Below, in pieces: positions 9,912 through 20,943 of a DNA stretch of 64,000 nt; positions within the stretch are counted from its first letter, which is position 1, and each line of letters opens with the position of its first letter. The stretch covers positions 1-64,000 of the forward strand of contig WHVD01000031.1 in the NCBI GenBank assembly GCA_015178975.1. The letters are read 5' to 3'. Made by a program: the position numbers and the translations under genes. The notes beneath the pieces were generated by a model, which saw nothing but the letters and a program-made list of their open reading frames with translations, did no database searches and was not told where the DNA came from. Source of the stretch: Hysterangium stoloniferum. Lineage: Eukaryota > Basidiomycota > Agaricomycetes > Hysterangiales > Hysterangiaceae.

Positions 9912-11394
9912 TTGTTCCTCTATCTGATGGAAATAATCAGCAAAGTGACGCTTCAATAGACAACGTTCTGTTTTCGTTGGAAAATACGTCAAGAGATATA
10001 CCTGGCAGAGGGTGGCAAACTCTGCATTTTGACACACCTGATCACTGATCCCTACCAATGGGACCATTTGAATCGAGAATTGCCAGGCGTTCACAGACTC
10101 TGCTTTCATTTTTCCGATTATACTATTCTGTCTGCAAATCCCAACCGCATCCTCTCGGGGGGCTAATACACAGCGAAACAAATGGGGATGATGCTGGGAA
10201 CCTTCTACTAATATGAGACTGTTTTAACCTTAGAACCAGAACCTGTTGTGCATTGCCTCCTGAGGGGTTTCATCCTGAAACCAAATTTTCCACTTCAAAG
10301 GCGTTCTTCCACAAGAGCGAAAGCAGACAAACGAGGCAACTTTTTATTTTATATTATTTTTTCAAATACCTTCAAGTGAGCACTCTTTATTGACGTTGTA
10401 TTTAAAGTGAGTCGGGGTTCCGCTATCTGAAGCCTCCTACTCCAAACCAAAATTGACAAGACGGCAAGGAGGATCGGTATCCTACGATTTCCGGATCCCA
10501 GAGCTGACTCTGAGACATGGAATAATAGAAACCATGACTCATCCCCCTGAACCCCATGACCATATCAATGAAATGTGGATCCTTTTCATTGTGCCAGGCC
10601 TAAAGGCTTGGGAGTGATTCTCAGCACTGGAAACATTACACGTCTTATATATCTTCCGGTATTAAGGATGGTGCCGAAATCAAGTTGTATAATTCAATTT
10701 GGAAAGTACTTGGAGAATTCATTAGAATATGGAATATCTCCCACACATTTTCAGAACTTTGAAGATTCTCAGAAATATTTTATATATTCTATAAACTTTA
10801 GAACATATTCTGACAAATTGGACTGGACAATTGTGTGAGGGCATAGCACATAAGCTGAAGCCAAGTCCTACCCATTCCTGGAACATCTGTGGGGTTTCCC
10901 TGGATACCCACCTTGCAGATGGGGAGTATCCTTCCCCTCTTATGTTGATTGTCATTCACTAGCTATAGGCAGGACCATGTGTTGAACTTTTGGCCATTCA
11001 GTAATAATCTCACTGTGATGACACTTGTGGGTCCTTTTGTCCCCATGGCATGTACCTGTGTCAACACTGTGCACTATCTTAGCCAGTGCAAGTCACAAGC
11101 TCAACTGACTTGATGAAGTGCCCAGCAATTCATAACCTCCCCCATTTGTAATGAGTTAACTGTAAGCTGCACTGTCAAATGGAAAGTAAGTTGATCTTAG
11201 AACAGCACCTGATTTATTTCAACAGTTTTCTCACTGATGCAGATGATTAATTAAACATTGACACAATTCAAAATTCATTTAGGTGTAGATGTTCACTCAG
11301 ACTGAGATATGTTGGCTAGTGCAGACATTATCTCTTATTTTGATTATAGGATTTCCCAGTGCTCACAATATCAATGCACAATCTGGTTACTAGG
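9912..11394. other. Intergenic tail of duplication A, no gene supported
   Basis: The sequence is present in both copies of duplication A but has no convincing frame. From about 10840 it holds a remnant with the motif AAGCTGAAGCCAAGTCC (10852-10868) that recurs in the LTR relics of this window. CpG content falls sharply to the right of about 10600. Confidence 0.5.
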
Positions 11395-11885
11395 TGTTAG
11401 GACCAGGAAACTGCCAGGACCCAGAACCCATCCTATAGGTATTTGACTCTCTATATCACACAAACTAGCCACCAGACTCTACTCGGACATTCTGGACCCC
11501 TTGTTCCCAATCTGTCTTAGCCCATTTGACATCTGGTTCAGTCTGCCTCTTGTTCTGAATCAGTTTGACATCTGGTTTATTGTCTTATTGTATGCCTGTT
11601 ATGTCTCTTTGTACCTCTGGATATGTAGTACAATAATCTACTAATCTACACATGTATATAGTCTAGCTACTACCTGTACTTACAATCCAATCAGAAAATC
11701 AACTTAGCTTCAACTTAGTATCTGCTTCAGCATATTCTTGGAACCCACAGGTTTCCCATCTGCTCCTGTCTGAAGTTGGACAATGTGATCTTGCGAGGGC
11801 ACAGCACATAAGCTGAAGCCAAGTCCTTTCCCAGACCATCTGTGGGTTTCCCCCATAGACCCACCTGTGAGCCCCACACTTAACA
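11395..11885. repeat. Probable solo LTR, family beta
   Basis: It begins TGTTAGGACCAGGAAAC and ends ACTTAACA, and contains AGCTGAAGCCAAGTCC (11811-11826) near one end. The same sequence starts at 36754 in duplication copy 2, so it predates that duplication. I see no clear target duplication, so the limits are tentative. Confidence 0.5.
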
Positions 11886-12900
11886 GGGGATCAGTATAGG
11901 AGGAAATCTGAAAACTATTAAGTATACCAAATTTTAATATACTCTAAAGGTCATTTAAACATCTGGGATGTGATTCGAACATAATTTGGTTTTTAAAACT
12001 TTTTGAAAGTTTAAACTCTCTCATACATTACAAACTAAAGAATCTTTCCAGACAGGAGTAGACGATAAAAAAAATTAGTAGTTTGAAACACTAATACTTT
12101 TAAAAAATAGATACAATAGTTCATTCCATACATATGTATTGTATATCATTGGCACCCCTAAATACATATGTATTACTTCAGAATGGATCTGTCAATCTGA
12201 ACAGATTTCTATTTGATTCAACATACTCAGAATATATAGGTGATTTCACCCAACTAAGAAAGCCACAGGACAAAGAATTTCCAATTATATATCACATATT
12301 TTACTAGGAAATACATAGCTACAGTTTAGCTTTTAAAAAACAAATTAACAACAAAAGTATTAGCAAGTATTTACATAACTTGGAAAACCATATACAATAG
12401 GTTCTATTAATTGACTCTGAATTGTTTAGGATGTAATATGGAGAATTGTTTTTTATGGTTGATGGTTAACAATATAATAGTCTCAGAGGATATATCACTA
12501 TTTAAAGATGGAGTTTTTTAGAAATATAAATTTTACCAGTAAACATCTGATATTATAGTAATCATGGACAACCTCCATAGGGTACAGTAATATTAAAATA
12601 ACCACAAGCCTGGTGATCAAAGTATGAGGACTTTCTACCAATGGTACAGAGTGAGCAGTGTAGAAGTAAACTGATAATATAGCTAGGCTTCTAGTGGAAG
12701 TTTCTACTCCTCAACTAGACTAGACTATATACTAGTACATGGTCTGTGCACTGGTCTATGTGTAAACCTTATAGGAGAAACATGGAATTAAAGAACACTA
12801 AACTATAAATGCTATCATGGAAGATCCATGAATTTGTCAGAACTAAGCAATCACAAGACAAGGTATGAGATCATAACTAATCATATGTTTCCATATTCTA
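11886..12900. other. AT-rich, CpG-poor stretch without a gene
   Basis: There is no coding frame or recognisable element. The base composition suggests old, deaminated repeat DNA. Confidence 0.5.
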
Positions 12901-13057
12901 AGAAGTAAATGGGGGTGAGTTGGCTAGACTAAGACCCCTTGTAGAGCTAGACTCAATCAATCCCTGTGTATTATTTTTCCCCAACCAGCACACATCATTC
13001 ACATATGATATGCATGAACTTCCCAGAATTAGACAAAATCCTAAATGGAATGGAATA

Positions 13058-13792
13058 TCATGTCCTGCTTGTCCGCATTTGCGACAGACCTATATTATTA
13101 GTGCCATGATACCAGATGTTGGCACCGAGAAGACCAGCAGTGAATGTTGTCACTGCATGGTGAGGAGATGATGACACTTCCAAATCAGCCCATTCAATCT
13201 CTAGAGTCTGTGATGACATTGTTTTTTCTCTACGAATGGCTTCTCACAGGTTTAGTAAAGTTCTTGCAGTTAATATAGCATGCATGACATGCTGCATTCT
13301 GATGGAGAGAAATTCACAAGTCAAGGCAAACAAACACAGTCAACTAATACTTTATGAACTGATCTAACAGAAGAAATCATTTTTCCTGAGAGTGAAAAAG
13401 ACACATGAGTTGTAAGTACAATACATAAATTGACTTTGTATGGCATACTGAAATTGTTCCATTGAATACATTTAGCAGAGAGAGCGCTAAGAAACACAAG
13501 CCATTATCACTATCATTGAGTTTATATGATGTGTGAAGTCACCGATAAGACCAACACAATATAAGACCACTGTGAAGATCTCAATATTTGAACATATAAT
13601 AACTCTGATAATATGAGGCATTACCATCCCTAAACAAAATTGACACGAGACCAGATCTGCTGAATTGAGCTTTATACATTACATATAAGTGTGAAGTAAT
13701 TACTGTTGTAAGTGCAGAGCACCCACCATCATCTCTACTCTTGTAAAGAGTTAGCAGCAGGATTACTGGGAAGACGGCTTGTAAATCGTGAT
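13058..13792 (-). pseudogene. DUF6533-like copy A, 3' half (split by element 2)
   Basis: This is the C-terminal half of a multi-exon gene that continues at 19062-19999. On the minus strand it encodes ILFRDG (part of the conserved RDG-x-LY region of the family) near 13625 and the C-terminal block MQHVMHAILTARTLLNL near 13270. That block is cut by TGA at 13244-13246, where copies B, C and F have CGA (Arg). The copia insertion at 13793 separates the halves, so the gene is dead twice over. The family is fungal integral membrane proteins of unknown function; my assignment rests on motifs, not on a search. Confidence 0.7.
13788..13792. other. Target site duplication, left copy (GTGAT)
   Basis: GTGAT directly before the left LTR equals the five bases after the right LTR (19057-19061). 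Confidence 0.92.
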
Positions 13793-14153
13793 TGTTGAAG
13801 ACAAAAGGCACCGCATATATGTGGCAGGGTCAACATATTTGGGGACTGTCTGAATAATGGTGATACCGGTGCGGTAACAACATGATCGGTCATCACAATC
13901 AGGCTCCACTCGTCCACACGTCTCACATATGAGCACATGGTCCTTTTATTTATGTAGAATATATAAAGGGATAACCTACATAGCTTAACCTCAGTCCGTT
14001 ATACTTATACGAGACTGAGGTGAGCACAGAACGATCCTTTCTCTCTTAGTATATGCGCTTACTGTATACAATAGCTCTTCTTAGGTACACATTATATGAG
14101 TCCGTTATACTTATACGAGACTGAGCTCTTCTTAGGGACTATATATTTTAACA
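13793..14153 (+). repeat. 5' LTR of element 2
   Basis: It starts TGTTGAAG and ends TTTTAACA. It contains a TATA-like TATATAAAGGG near 13970. A block beginning AGTCCGTTATACTTATACGA occurs twice inside the LTR; the first copy is flanked by CTCAGTC and GACTGAG and can form a hairpin. Confidence 0.95.
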
Positions 14154-14164
14154 GGTTATGGGCC
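14154..14164 (+). other. Primer binding site of element 2
   Basis: GGTTATGGGCC directly follows the LTR end and matches the internal initiator tRNA-Met priming site of the other two copia elements. Confidence 0.8.
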
Positions 14165-14206
14165 TTTGTCCCTACTGAGACACTTACCCAATTTTTTTCG
14201 GCCACC

Positions 14207-17200
14207 ATGTCTATGCCGGCCTCTACCCCGTCCATCCCTCTGTTGCGCACGTCTGTTGTTTATGCAGATACTAAGCTCAATAAGGATTTGGGAAACTACT
14301 CTGAATGGTACCGCAGTGCTCGGCACTACCTCACGGTCACTGGCCTCATTTCCTATGCCCTTGGCGCCGCCCCCTCCCCAGTATCTTCCGATCCTCTTGC
14401 TATGCAGAACTGGGCTGCAAATGATGGCCTCGCCCATGCCTTGATCCTCTCGACCCTGTCCAGGGCTGAGTGGGACTTCGCCGAGCCTATTCAGGGTGCG
14501 AAGCCCTGTTGGGACGCCCTTCTGCTTCGCCATCGGAACGAGGGGCCCATTCGCCAGGTGCAACTGATCCAGGAGGCCCTCACTCTCCAGTGTTCCAAGT
14601 CGATCTCTCTCTCTACTACCGCCTCTCAAATATGCCGTGCTATCTCCCGTGCATTCGAGATGGGCCAGCTCACTGAGGACCTTTTTAAGTGCATTGCCTT
14701 ATTGAACTCCCTTGGGGACTTTCCCCATTTACGCTCCTTGATCACACGAGACCTTTCTGAGTCCTCTGCATCTACCCCTTACACTTCCGCTCGCATTATC
14801 CTCCTGCTCGAAAATGAGCAGCGCCTTCTTGCATCTGATACCCAGCGTACTGCGCCTGTGGACGCCATCGCCCTTTCAACACAATCCGCTTCCCCAAAAC
14901 GTCCTGTTGTTACCTGTAGCAACCCGAATTGCCGCAAACAGGGACACACGATCGCGTACTGTGTTTCAGCTGGGGGGGGGATGGCTGGCAAAAGCATTGA
15001 AGAAGGCAAAGCTGCCCGGCGCAGGGATCTGGAAGCTAAGAAATCCGGAAATTCTACACCTGCACCTGCAGGTAAGTTCCCCATCAGCATCACAGGTGCG
15101 AACGGTCAAGTCTTTACCGCATATATGGACACGCCCCTACCAAATGATGCAGCTTTCGCTGGTACCGTGATTGAAGAGCCTGCCATGGTGATGACGCCTT
15201 CTGATCAGGCTGAATATGCTGGATGGATAGCCACTAATGATAACCCACATGTCACCGTAAATTGGAACCTACATAGTTCTCCAGTGGGCACATTGGCGCT
15301 GGCCACATCGGCCCCTCCCCTTCTCAGCTCACCTCCCGTTCCACACCCCTTCTGGCTTGATACAGGTGCCAGTATACATGTATCACCAGACCATACCGAC
15401 TTTATCTCCTTACGCACCATATCCCCACGCCCTGTCACAGGTCTGGGGGGGTCATCGGTCATGGCTATCGGATTGGGTGATGTTCACCTTCGCATTGAGA
15501 ATGGGACCCACATTATTCTCCGTGATGTTCTTTACATCCCTACTGCATCCGTTCGACTTATCTCTGTTAGGTGTATCACTAGAGATTCCAATGTGACTGC
15601 TCATTTCAGTCATTCCTCATGCTGGCTCACGAGTCCTTCTGGTGCAACCATTGCGCAAGGCTCACTACTTCCCCACAGGAACTTATATTCCTTAACATTA
15701 CAGTCTACTGCCTCTGACCAGGTTTTCTTCTCCCATGGTCACCCTGATCTTGCCACATGGCACCGTCGTTTGGGTCACGCGAATTATCAATCCATCCTGG
15801 ATATGGTCAAAAATGGTCTCATCAAAGGTGTGCCACTCTCCACTCACCAGCATCCACCCAAGTGTGATTTTTGCATCCTCGGAAAGCAGACCAAAAATTC
15901 TGTACCCAAGGTGAGAGCACAGGGGGATGGGCATAAGGCTACAAGGCACTTGGAAAAGGTCTGGGTGGATTTGGCAGGTCCTAATGATGTTGCATCCCGC
16001 ACAGGATCATTATATATTATGAATATTATTGATGATTACTCACATTACCCCTGGTCAATCCCGCTAACCCATAAAAGTGATGCTTTTCCGGCGCTCCAGA
16101 CCTGGGAACGTGCACGGGAGGTGGAGACCGGCCTGAAAGTCGGAGTGTACAGGACAGACAATGGCGAATTAAGAAGTAATCGAATGCAACAGTGGCTCGA
16201 GTCTCGTGGGACCCGGCACGAATACACAGCACCTTATACATCTGCGCATATAGGCCGTGTCGAGCGCATACACCGTACTTTAATGGGGAAGGCACGTACT
16301 ATGCGTATATATGCTGGCTTACCTGCCCAATTTTGGGAGGAATTTTACCTTACTGCGACTCATGTACACGCAAAAACTACTACAGTTCAACTTCAGAAAC
16401 AATCACCTTGGGAACTTTGGCATGGCCGGTCACTGGATGTCACTTATTTACGGGAGGCAGGGTGTCGGGCATTCGTCCTCATCCTCAGCAAACATAACCC
16501 CAAAGTATACGAGCGATCAATCGAATGTATTCTTCTAGGATACGAACCCAACATGAAGGCGTATCGATGCTACGACCCAAAGACGAATTTGATTTATGTC
16601 TCTTACCACGTGCGATTCCTTGAAAGTCACGATGGCCACATTAGGCCAAGCCCAGGCTCTAATGGTACATTACCACCACCGCACATCCCATCACCACCCC
16701 CGTTGGATGACTCTGAGCCGATCATTCCTACACCTAGTACCTCCAATGTGCCACCAGTTCTTCCTACCCCAGGTACCGATTCGATACCCCCTGTCCCTCC
16801 TGTCCCAGCACTCCCTGTGCCCACTGATATTAACATCCGTCGGTCCAATCGCATAGCCACGCGCGTTGCAGATCGCCCCTCCCGGGTAGCTACTGCTGTC
16901 CAGGCCTCCATTGACAGTGCAGCCCATGTGCGTGCACAGAAAGAACAGCGTCGCCTTGCTCTTCAGCAATTGCATGCAGACGTTGCTGACATTCCCGAGG
17001 ACACAGAGGAGCCGGGGGGGCTGGCCGAGTCCCATGAGGACGTATTAGCTGCGATCTCTAGTGGTTCAGTGCCCTATGAGATGGACCCACTTACCTGGGA
17101 GGAGGCCAGGGATTCACCTCATGGTGATGCTTGGCGTCTCAGCTACCAGGAGGAACTTGCATCTCTGAAAAGTATGGGAGTATACAGGTTAGTTCCACTG

Positions 17201-18658
17201 TCTGATGTCCCCTCGGGCACCAAGATCCATAAGGGCAAGCCCATTTTTCATGTCAAACGGAATGCCCTAGGTGAGGTGACTCGGCGCAAGACTAGGCTGG
17301 TGTTTCGGGGGTACGAGCAGGTTCATGGCCGGGATTACACTAAAACGACCTCACCTACAGCTCGGATGGAGTCGTGGCGACTTCTCCTGCATATCGCAGC
17401 ACATTTTGGTTGGGATGCACAACAGATTGATGTCAAGACCGCTTTCCTGTATGGCCTACTCCCTGACGATGAGACTCAATACATGTATCAACCAGCGGGC
17501 TTTGAAGAAGCAGGAAAGGAGTCTTGGGTTTGGCATCTTATCCGGGGTTTGTATGGCATGAAACAAGCTGGCCGCATCTGGAATCGGACCATGCATGACA
17601 AGATGGTGGAGTGGGGGTTCACACAATTGTCCAGTGAATCATGTATATATTACCACCACACCTCGCAGGGCACAATAATCGCTGCTGTCCATGTGGACGA
17701 CTTTTTGTCCATTGCATCCTCCCAGGCCGAGAATGAACGATTCAAAGCACAGATGCGAGAAGCTTGGACCATTTCTGACCTCGGGGAAGTCAGTTTTGTC
17801 GTCGGTATTGCGGTTGAATGGGACCGGTCAAGTCACACCGTTAAACTCTCCCAGACTGCACTTATCGATCGGATTATTTCCCAGTTTGGCCAGTCTGACT
17901 CTTCTCCTCTCTCCATCCCCATGGTCCCTGGCCTGAAATTGTGGCGCGTCCTTCGATCTGCCCTTCCCCCAGATGATCAGGAGCACCTCTCTAAACTCCC
18001 ATATCGCTCTCTCGTCGGGTCCCTCCTCTATTTAGCTATTTCCACCCGGCCCGACATCTGTTATGCTGTCCAGCAACTCTCCCAGTACCTTGACTGCTAC
18101 TCTTACGAACACTGGAATGCTGCCGTTCGGGTCATACACTACCTCAAAGGCACTCGGACCATGCAACTCCACCTTGGGGGCCCTTCCCCCATACAGCTGG
18201 TGGGCCACAGTGATTCAGATTGGGCCAACTGCCTCGACACGCGTAGGAGTGTGGGGGGGTTTGCATTCTCCTTGGGCTCTGGCGTCGTGTCTTGGAATGC
18301 CCGAAAACAAAAAACAGTTGCTGCGTCTTCCTGCGAAGCCGAGTACATCGCAGCCTTCACTGCCGCAAAAGAAAATGCATGGTTGCGGTCAGTCTTTTCT
18401 GGTATTAACCTCCCTTTTAGGGACCCTACAGTAATCCATTGTGACAATAACGCCGCCATTTGCCTCTCAGAGGATCCACTACTACACGATCGAGTCAAGC
18501 ACATCGACATAAAATACCACTTTATTCGAGAATGTGTAGAGTCCGAAGCACTAAAACTCAAGTACATAAACACTAAGAACAACCTTGCTGACATATTCAC
18601 TAAGGCACTAGAGAGCCCACAATTTGTGCGACTTCGAGGACTCCTAGGCCTACAATAG
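14207..18658 (+). CDS. Copia gag-pol polyprotein of element 2, 1483 aa
   Basis: I choose the ATG at 14207 because it follows GGCCACC, an ideal Kozak context. The frame is open upstream to 14096, but that codon lies inside the LTR. Domains by rough residue are Gag with a CX4CX4HX4C zinc knuckle (about 236-251), aspartic protease DTGAS (about 384), integrase HHCC finger from 518 and catalytic Asp, Asp and Glu near 586, 649 and 684, Pro-rich linker (about 820-880), RT with HVDD (about 1161), and RNase H with SDSDW (about 1335), EAEY and DNNAA (about 1411), ending in ADIFTKAL. No stop or frameshift is present. The product would be cut by its own protease and would copy and integrate element RNA. 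Confidence 0.95.
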   Translation: MSMPASTPSIPLLRTSVVYADTKLNKDLGNYSEWYRSARHYLTVTGLISYALGAAPSPVSSDPLAMQNWAANDGLAHALILSTLSRAEWDFAEPIQGAKPCWDALLLRHRNEGPIRQVQLIQEALTLQCSKSISLSTTASQICRAISRAFEMGQLTEDLFKCIALLNSLGDFPHLRSLITRDLSESSASTPYTSARIILLLENEQRLLASDTQRTAPVDAIALSTQSASPKRPVVTCSNPNCRKQGHTIAYCVSAGGGMAGKSIEEGKAARRRDLEAKKSGNSTPAPAGKFPISITGANGQVFTAYMDTPLPNDAAFAGTVIEEPAMVMTPSDQAEYAGWIATNDNPHVTVNWNLHSSPVGTLALATSAPPLLSSPPVPHPFWLDTGASIHVSPDHTDFISLRTISPRPVTGLGGSSVMAIGLGDVHLRIENGTHIILRDVLYIPTASVRLISVRCITRDSNVTAHFSHSSCWLTSPSGATIAQGSLLPHRNLYSLTLQSTASDQVFFSHGHPDLATWHRRLGHANYQSILDMVKNGLIKGVPLSTHQHPPKCDFCILGKQTKNSVPKVRAQGDGHKATRHLEKVWVDLAGPNDVASRTGSLYIMNIIDDYSHYPWSIPLTHKSDAFPALQTWERAREVETGLKVGVYRTDNGELRSNRMQQWLESRGTRHEYTAPYTSAHIGRVERIHRTLMGKARTMRIYAGLPAQFWEEFYLTATHVHAKTTTVQLQKQSPWELWHGRSLDVTYLREAGCRAFVLILSKHNPKVYERSIECILLGYEPNMKAYRCYDPKTNLIYVSYHVRFLESHDGHIRPSPGSNGTLPPPHIPSPPPLDDSEPIIPTPSTSNVPPVLPTPGTDSIPPVPPVPALPVPTDINIRRSNRIATRVADRPSRVATAVQASIDSAAHVRAQKEQRRLALQQLHADVADIPEDTEEPGGLAESHEDVLAAISSGSVPYEMDPLTWEEARDSPHGDAWRLSYQEELASLKSMGVYRLVPLSDVPSGTKIHKGKPIFHVKRNALGEVTRRKTRLVFRGYEQVHGRDYTKTTSPTARMESWRLLLHIAAHFGWDAQQIDVKTAFLYGLLPDDETQYMYQPAGFEEAGKESWVWHLIRGLYGMKQAGRIWNRTMHDKMVEWGFTQLSSESCIYYHHTSQGTIIAAVHVDDFLSIASSQAENERFKAQMREAWTISDLGEVSFVVGIAVEWDRSSHTVKLSQTALIDRIISQFGQSDSSPLSIPMVPGLKLWRVLRSALPPDDQEHLSKLPYRSLVGSLLYLAISTRPDICYAVQQLSQYLDCYSYEHWNAAVRVIHYLKGTRTMQLHLGGPSPIQLVGHSDSDWANCLDTRRSVGGFAFSLGSGVVSWNARKQKTVAASSCEAEYIAAFTAAKENAWLRSVFSGINLPFRDPTVIHCDNNAAICLSEDPLLHDRVKHIDIKYHFIRECVESEALKLKYINTKNNLADIFTKALESPQFVRLRGLLGLQ

Positions 18659-18683
18659 GTATAGAATACAGGAGGAGTACTGC

Positions 18684-18695
18684 GGTGAGGAGGAG
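18684..18695 (+). other. Polypurine tract of element 2
   Basis: GGTGAGGAGGAG directly precedes the TG of the 3' LTR. Confidence 0.7.
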
Positions 18696-19056
18696 TGTTG
18701 AAGACAAAAGGCACCGCATATATGTGGCAGGGTCAACATATTTGGGGACTGTCTGAATAACGGTGATACCGGTGCGGTAACAACATGATCGGTCGTCACG
18801 ATCAGGCTCCACTCATCCACACGTCTCACATATGAGCACATGGTCCTTTTATTTATGTAGAATATATAAAGGGATAACCTACATAGCTTAACCTCAGTCC
18901 GTTATACTTATACGAGACTGAGGTGAGCACAGAACGATCCTTTCTCTCTTAGTATATGCGCTTACTGTATACAATAGCTCTTCTTAGGTACACATTATAT
19001 GAGTCCGTTATACTTATACGAGACTGAGCTCTTCTTAGGGACTATATATTTTAACA
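18696..19056 (+). repeat. 3' LTR of element 2
   Basis: It is 361 bp like the 5' LTR. It differs from the left copy only at positions matching 13858, 13892, 13897 and 13912. Confidence 0.95.
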
Positions 19057-19061
19057 GTGAT
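19057..19061. other. Target site duplication, right copy (GTGAT)
   Basis: The five bases after the right LTR equal 13788-13792. Removing the element and one copy gives the sequence seen, slightly diverged, at 57220-57240. Confidence 0.92.
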
Positions 19062-19999
19062 ATCAATAATAAATAAGTGTAAAATGACACCACTTGATTC
19101 AAATAATATAATCGAAAGGAAAGAGAAAAGCATCAGTGGGTTCAAAACCTTCGTTATGGTGCATCCTAGTAATTGAATTGGTTCCGGGAGTCCGACTAAA
19201 TTGAATGTGGTTGATGAAAACAGCCAACACCGTAACCCGATTAGCGACTCACATTCCATACCTGAAAGTGTTTCATAGGCAAAATAAACGGAAAGAGCAC
19301 CCAGGATTCCGAGAAATATCAGAAGGCCTATGAAAGTTTGTTGTTTCTCTCCCAGACGGCCCAAGTCCGGAATACAAGAACTACTGCACGTCGATTGTCA
19401 ATTCGGTGGCTAGCGCAACAAGTTACAAGTTACACACATTCGTAAATTAATGTGCCTACAATTGTGGACCCTGGGAAATGAGTGTCATGAAGTGATACAT
19501 ATGCCACGGCAATTACACACAAACAGCGGCAGTATGTATTGTCTTGCACATCGATAATGATAGCCCTGGATACTTTACTGTAGCAACTTATGACTTCCTG
19601 ATTTTCAGTAATGTAAGCTGAAACACTGACAATAAAAAAACAAATGTCTATCTATGAGAGCAGAGTAGCGTGTTGCGACATAAAGTAGTTTCCCAACATT
19701 CCAAGGTGATGGCCAAATCAGTTCCACCTCTCTTCCCAGACGTAATGAATGATCATAAATCTTGATCGGTAACAATAATTAACTTGCGAAGTGCAGACGA
19801 ATGTGAAAACAAACCAAGAGCGCAAAGCTAGCGACTGGGATTCGCATCTTTAGCACACCTCTCAAACCCCATTCTGTCAATCTTTCTCACTGTTACAACA
19901 CTGTGGGAGATTAAGCACAATCAATGGTAGGGGAAATGTTTTTCCAATGCTCACAGCCATAATATAGTGCTCCTCCACGGTGTATGTGTACAGCTTCAT
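19062..19999 (-). pseudogene. DUF6533-like copy A, 5' half
   Basis: The start codon remnant is at 19999 (MKLYTYTVEE). An exon near 19763-19644 encodes IYDH, LGREVELIWPSPWNVGK and TRYSALID, the typical start of DUF6533 proteins. A later exon near 19370-19280 encodes RTWAVWERNNK followed by a membrane segment (FIGLLIFLGILGALSVYFAY). The gene is cut by copia element 2 at 19057. Confidence 0.7.
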
Positions 20000-20943
20000 T
20001 TTGTATATGAAGGTGTAATGAGCCGATAACTATGTGATAATATAATAAGAGTTAGATATCACTGTAGAGGATGGAATGTAATTGAATTGAACATTGGAAC
20101 ATTCGACTATGATCTTATGAGACCTCCGAAAGAGAAGATGGTCCCATTGACTAGGCTGGAACTGTTCATATTGATCGACTGGTAAACCTCAGCGCAGCCA
20201 ACGTCCAACTTGACCTCGCAACCATGGACACCCATAAAACAGACTTGATGTTGGCATAGGTCATGATGTATCCAAATCACGTGGCGCACCAGCCACGGAC
20301 CCCATTACCTCGCTTCAGCCACTTTCGGAGTAAACTTACACTAAGTCCACAGCTAGGCGCTTTCAAAAAATCCAATCTGCGCGCGGTTATTTTTTAGGGG
20401 CGCTCGCAGCCTTGCTGTGTTCCTTGTGTTCCTTGTGATCATACTGTGTGGTATATTTGATATTATCCCAAGGAGATGGCGAGCCATTGATCCGTACCCG
20501 AATAGCGCAGCATCAACTCTACGCGCCGTTGTCACAAAAAAAATGAAGGCAGGATTTCTAGACCCTGGCTCATGTATTGTACTATTACGATTATATGTTC
20601 AGCCGGTTTGATGGTGATATGAATTCTTCCGTTTTTAAGAAGAGTTTTTCAGTAGCATACTTCGAGAACAAGTCAAGGACAATTCAAAAAAGAGTTCTTT
20701 TATGCAACTAAGCTTTCCTGGCGGTACCAAAATGAAGGGCAATGGGAAGCGCCCAAAAAGTACCAAATTTCGGTTCGGTGCGTGACGCGTGAAAGATAGA
20801 CAGATAAGTTCCATGGTCATAGTAGCTTCAGGCCTGTAAGGCCTATGTGGCTACTTCTGGAACTCTATGTGTACATTATATGTAGGCTAGTCGTTATCTG
20901 GTATGAATTATATGGGAAAAATCTGAAAGGTTTAAAGAGACAG
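20000..20943. other. Upstream flank of copy A, no gene seen
   Basis: Parts of 20000-20500 resemble the upstream flanks of copies B and F (24015-24570 and 58160-58730). The remainder to 20943 has no frame I can support. Confidence 0.5.

Larger units (their letters stand above)
6050..11886. repeat. Segmental duplication A, copy 1 (hydrophobin segment)
   Basis: This block is repeated in the same orientation at about 31440-37940, 25.4 kb to the right, with the same order of features: the first exon of a DUF6533-like gene (start codon remnant at 6099), a small inverted repeat near 6270-6560, hydrophobins H1 and H2 on an inverted repeat, an intergenic tail and LTR remnants. Many stretches are identical. 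Differences are substitutions, a 10-bp insertion near 33737 in copy 2, and a later LTR insertion in copy 2. Confidence 0.85.
13793..19056 (+). mobile_element. Ty1/copia LTR retrotransposon, element 2, complete and apparently intact
   Basis: The element is 5264 bp with 361-bp LTRs (13793-14153 and 18696-19056), a half-tRNA primer binding site, one uninterrupted gag-pol frame, a purine tract, and 5-bp target duplications GTGAT. The LTRs differ at four positions, all CpG versus TpG or CpA. It sits inside an exon region of DUF6533-like copy A; the paralogue at 57230 shows the uninterrupted site. All parts needed for autonomy are visible, so it may still be active. Confidence 0.96.

Noticed and set aside
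14096..14206. Upstream ATG at 14096 as the start of element 2 gag
   Set aside because: It lies within the LTR, and the ATG at 14207 has an ideal Kozak context after the primer binding site.
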